From the NCBI GenBank assembly GCA_902796815.1, contig CADBQL010000024.1, positions 1 through 5,751 on the forward strand: a stretch of 5,751 nt of DNA, in the 5' to 3' direction. A model generated the notes under the pieces. The model had not been told where the DNA came from, made no database searches, and saw only the letters and a program-made list of their open reading frames with translations. A program made the position numbers and the translations under genes. Shown piece by piece: positions 5,504 to 5,751 of the stretch. Position 1 is the first letter of the stretch, and every line of letters begins with the position of its first letter. The stretch comes from an uncultured Coriobacteriaceae bacterium. GTDB taxonomy: Bacteria; Actinomycetota; Coriobacteriia; Coriobacteriales; Eggerthellaceae.

Positions 5504-5551
5504 GCGCCTGCCGCACGTGGAAACGGCAGGCGCGCATGACCTATCTTTTTT
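5504..5551 (+). terminator. Strong hairpin after the kinase gene, with displaced T-run
   Basis: GCGCCTGCCG (5504-5513) pairs perfectly with CGGCAGGCGC (5524-5533) over a 10-nt loop. A run of six T (5546-5551) follows only after 12 nt, so this is not a textbook intrinsic terminator. It is likely the 3' end of the transporter-kinase transcript, as a weak terminator or an mRNA-stabilising stem. Confidence 0.55.
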
Positions 5552-5586
5552 CTCCTATCTTGTTAGATCCGTAACACGAAACACAC

Positions 5587-5613
5587 AAACTTTCGGGGAC
5601 GCCAAAGTTTTTT
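5587..5613 (+). terminator. AT-rich terminator-like hairpin just before the tRNA promoter
   Basis: AAACTTT (5587-5593) pairs with AAAGTTT (5604-5610). An inner GG/CC extension (5595-5596 with 5602-5603) leaves loop GGACG and a bulged C5594. The T-run continues to 5613. The position, directly before the -35 at 5615, suits a barrier to read-through into the tRNA gene. The stem is AT-rich and weaker than the one upstream. Confidence 0.45.
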
Positions 5614-5614
5614 C

Positions 5615-5643
5615 TTGCATGAGCGTGTTGCCTGAGGTAATAT
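5615..5643 (+). promoter_or_regulatory. Promoter of the tRNA-Leu gene
   Basis: TTGCAT (5615-5620) and TAATAT (5638-5643) are separated by exactly 17 bp, the optimal sigma-70 spacing. The predicted start near 5650 leaves about 18 nt of leader before the mature tRNA at 5668. Each hexamer is an imperfect match, but spacing and position make this the best-supported promoter in the window. Confidence 0.7.
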
Positions 5644-5667
5644 CTTCTACGCTCGTTTTCGAGTAAT

Positions 5668-5751
5668 GCGGGTGTGGCGGAATTGGCAGACGCGTACGGT
5701 TCAGGTCCGTATGGGGTTCGCCCCATGGGGGTTCAAGTCCCTTCACCCGCA
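5668..5751 (+). tRNA. tRNA-Leu, anticodon CAG
   Basis: All arms fold. The acceptor stem is GCGGGTG (5668-5674) with CACCCGC (5744-5750), and A5751 is the discriminator. The D stem is GCG/CGC (5677-5679 with 5691-5693). The anticodon stem is TACGG/CCGTA (5695-5699 with 5707-5711) and the anticodon is CAG (5702-5704), which reads the Leu codon CUG. A long variable arm, TGGGG/CCCCA with a TTCG loop (5712-5725), marks a class II tRNA. The T arm (5727-5743) has loop TTCAAGT and two G-U pairs. The window ends at the discriminator, so I cannot say whether CCA is encoded. Confidence 0.97.

Larger units (their letters stand above)
5440..5667. other. Intergenic region between the kinase and tRNA-Leu
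   Basis: This holds a 10-bp palindrome GGGCGCGCCC (5464-5473), two terminator-like hairpins and the tRNA promoter, each described separately where supported. An open frame starts at the ATG overlapping the kinase stop (5436, ATGA) and runs to 5666, but it crosses both hairpins and the promoter and resembles no protein I know, so I do not call it a gene. Confidence 0.6.

Noticed and set aside
5668..5751. tRNA-Leu as an integration site for a mobile element
   Set aside because: tRNA genes are common targets, but nothing in the window shows an integrase, a repeated tRNA 3' end or foreign genes, and the downstream side is not visible.
1..5751. CRISPR array, insertion sequence, toxin-antitoxin or defence genes
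   Set aside because: No regularly spaced repeats, transposase-like frames, terminal inverted repeats or known defence domains are seen anywhere in the window.

Overview
The window reads as an ordinary chromosomal segment from a moderately GC-rich bacterium. My best guess is an anaerobic actinobacterium of the class Coriobacteriia. The reasons are the GC-leaning codon use, a short ACT-domain phosphoglycerate dehydrogenase of the kind found in anaerobic Firmicutes and Coriobacteriia, and a membrane-anchored NodB-type protein with an extracytoplasmic N-terminal domain. This is inference from family knowledge; the window has no rRNA or other marker that settles it.

Layout. Positions 1-95 hold no gene I can support. 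A minus-strand gene (96-1382) encodes a membrane-anchored polysaccharide-deacetylase-like protein whose metal-binding motifs are altered. A 201-bp divergent intergenic region (1383-1583) has candidate promoters in both directions and, between them, two near-identical 15-mers spaced exactly 21 bp. On the plus strand follow a serA-like phosphoglycerate dehydrogenase (1584-2747), two back-to-back terminator hairpins (2753-2817) and a 212-bp spacer with stem-loops and a weak small ORF. Next come a TSUP/TauE-SafE family transporter (3030-4034) with a long acidic linker and, 34 bp later, a LytS/YehU-type sensor histidine kinase (4069-5439). Two further hairpins (5504-5613) then precede a well-placed promoter and a complete tRNA-Leu(CAG) gene (5668-5751), whose discriminator base is the last base of the window.

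How the genes fit together. The dehydrogenase starts the phosphorylated serine pathway and is probably a single-gene unit. It shares its upstream region with the envelope gene, so a regulator bound at the 15-mer pair could act on both. The transporter and kinase are probably co-transcribed, which suggests the kinase responds to a state linked to transport or the membrane. No LytTR-type response regulator is visible beside it. I see no mobile element, CRISPR array, phage gene or defence system. The points of real interest are the altered deacetylase site, the transporter linker, the operator-like repeats, the partnerless kinase and the spacer before the transporter.
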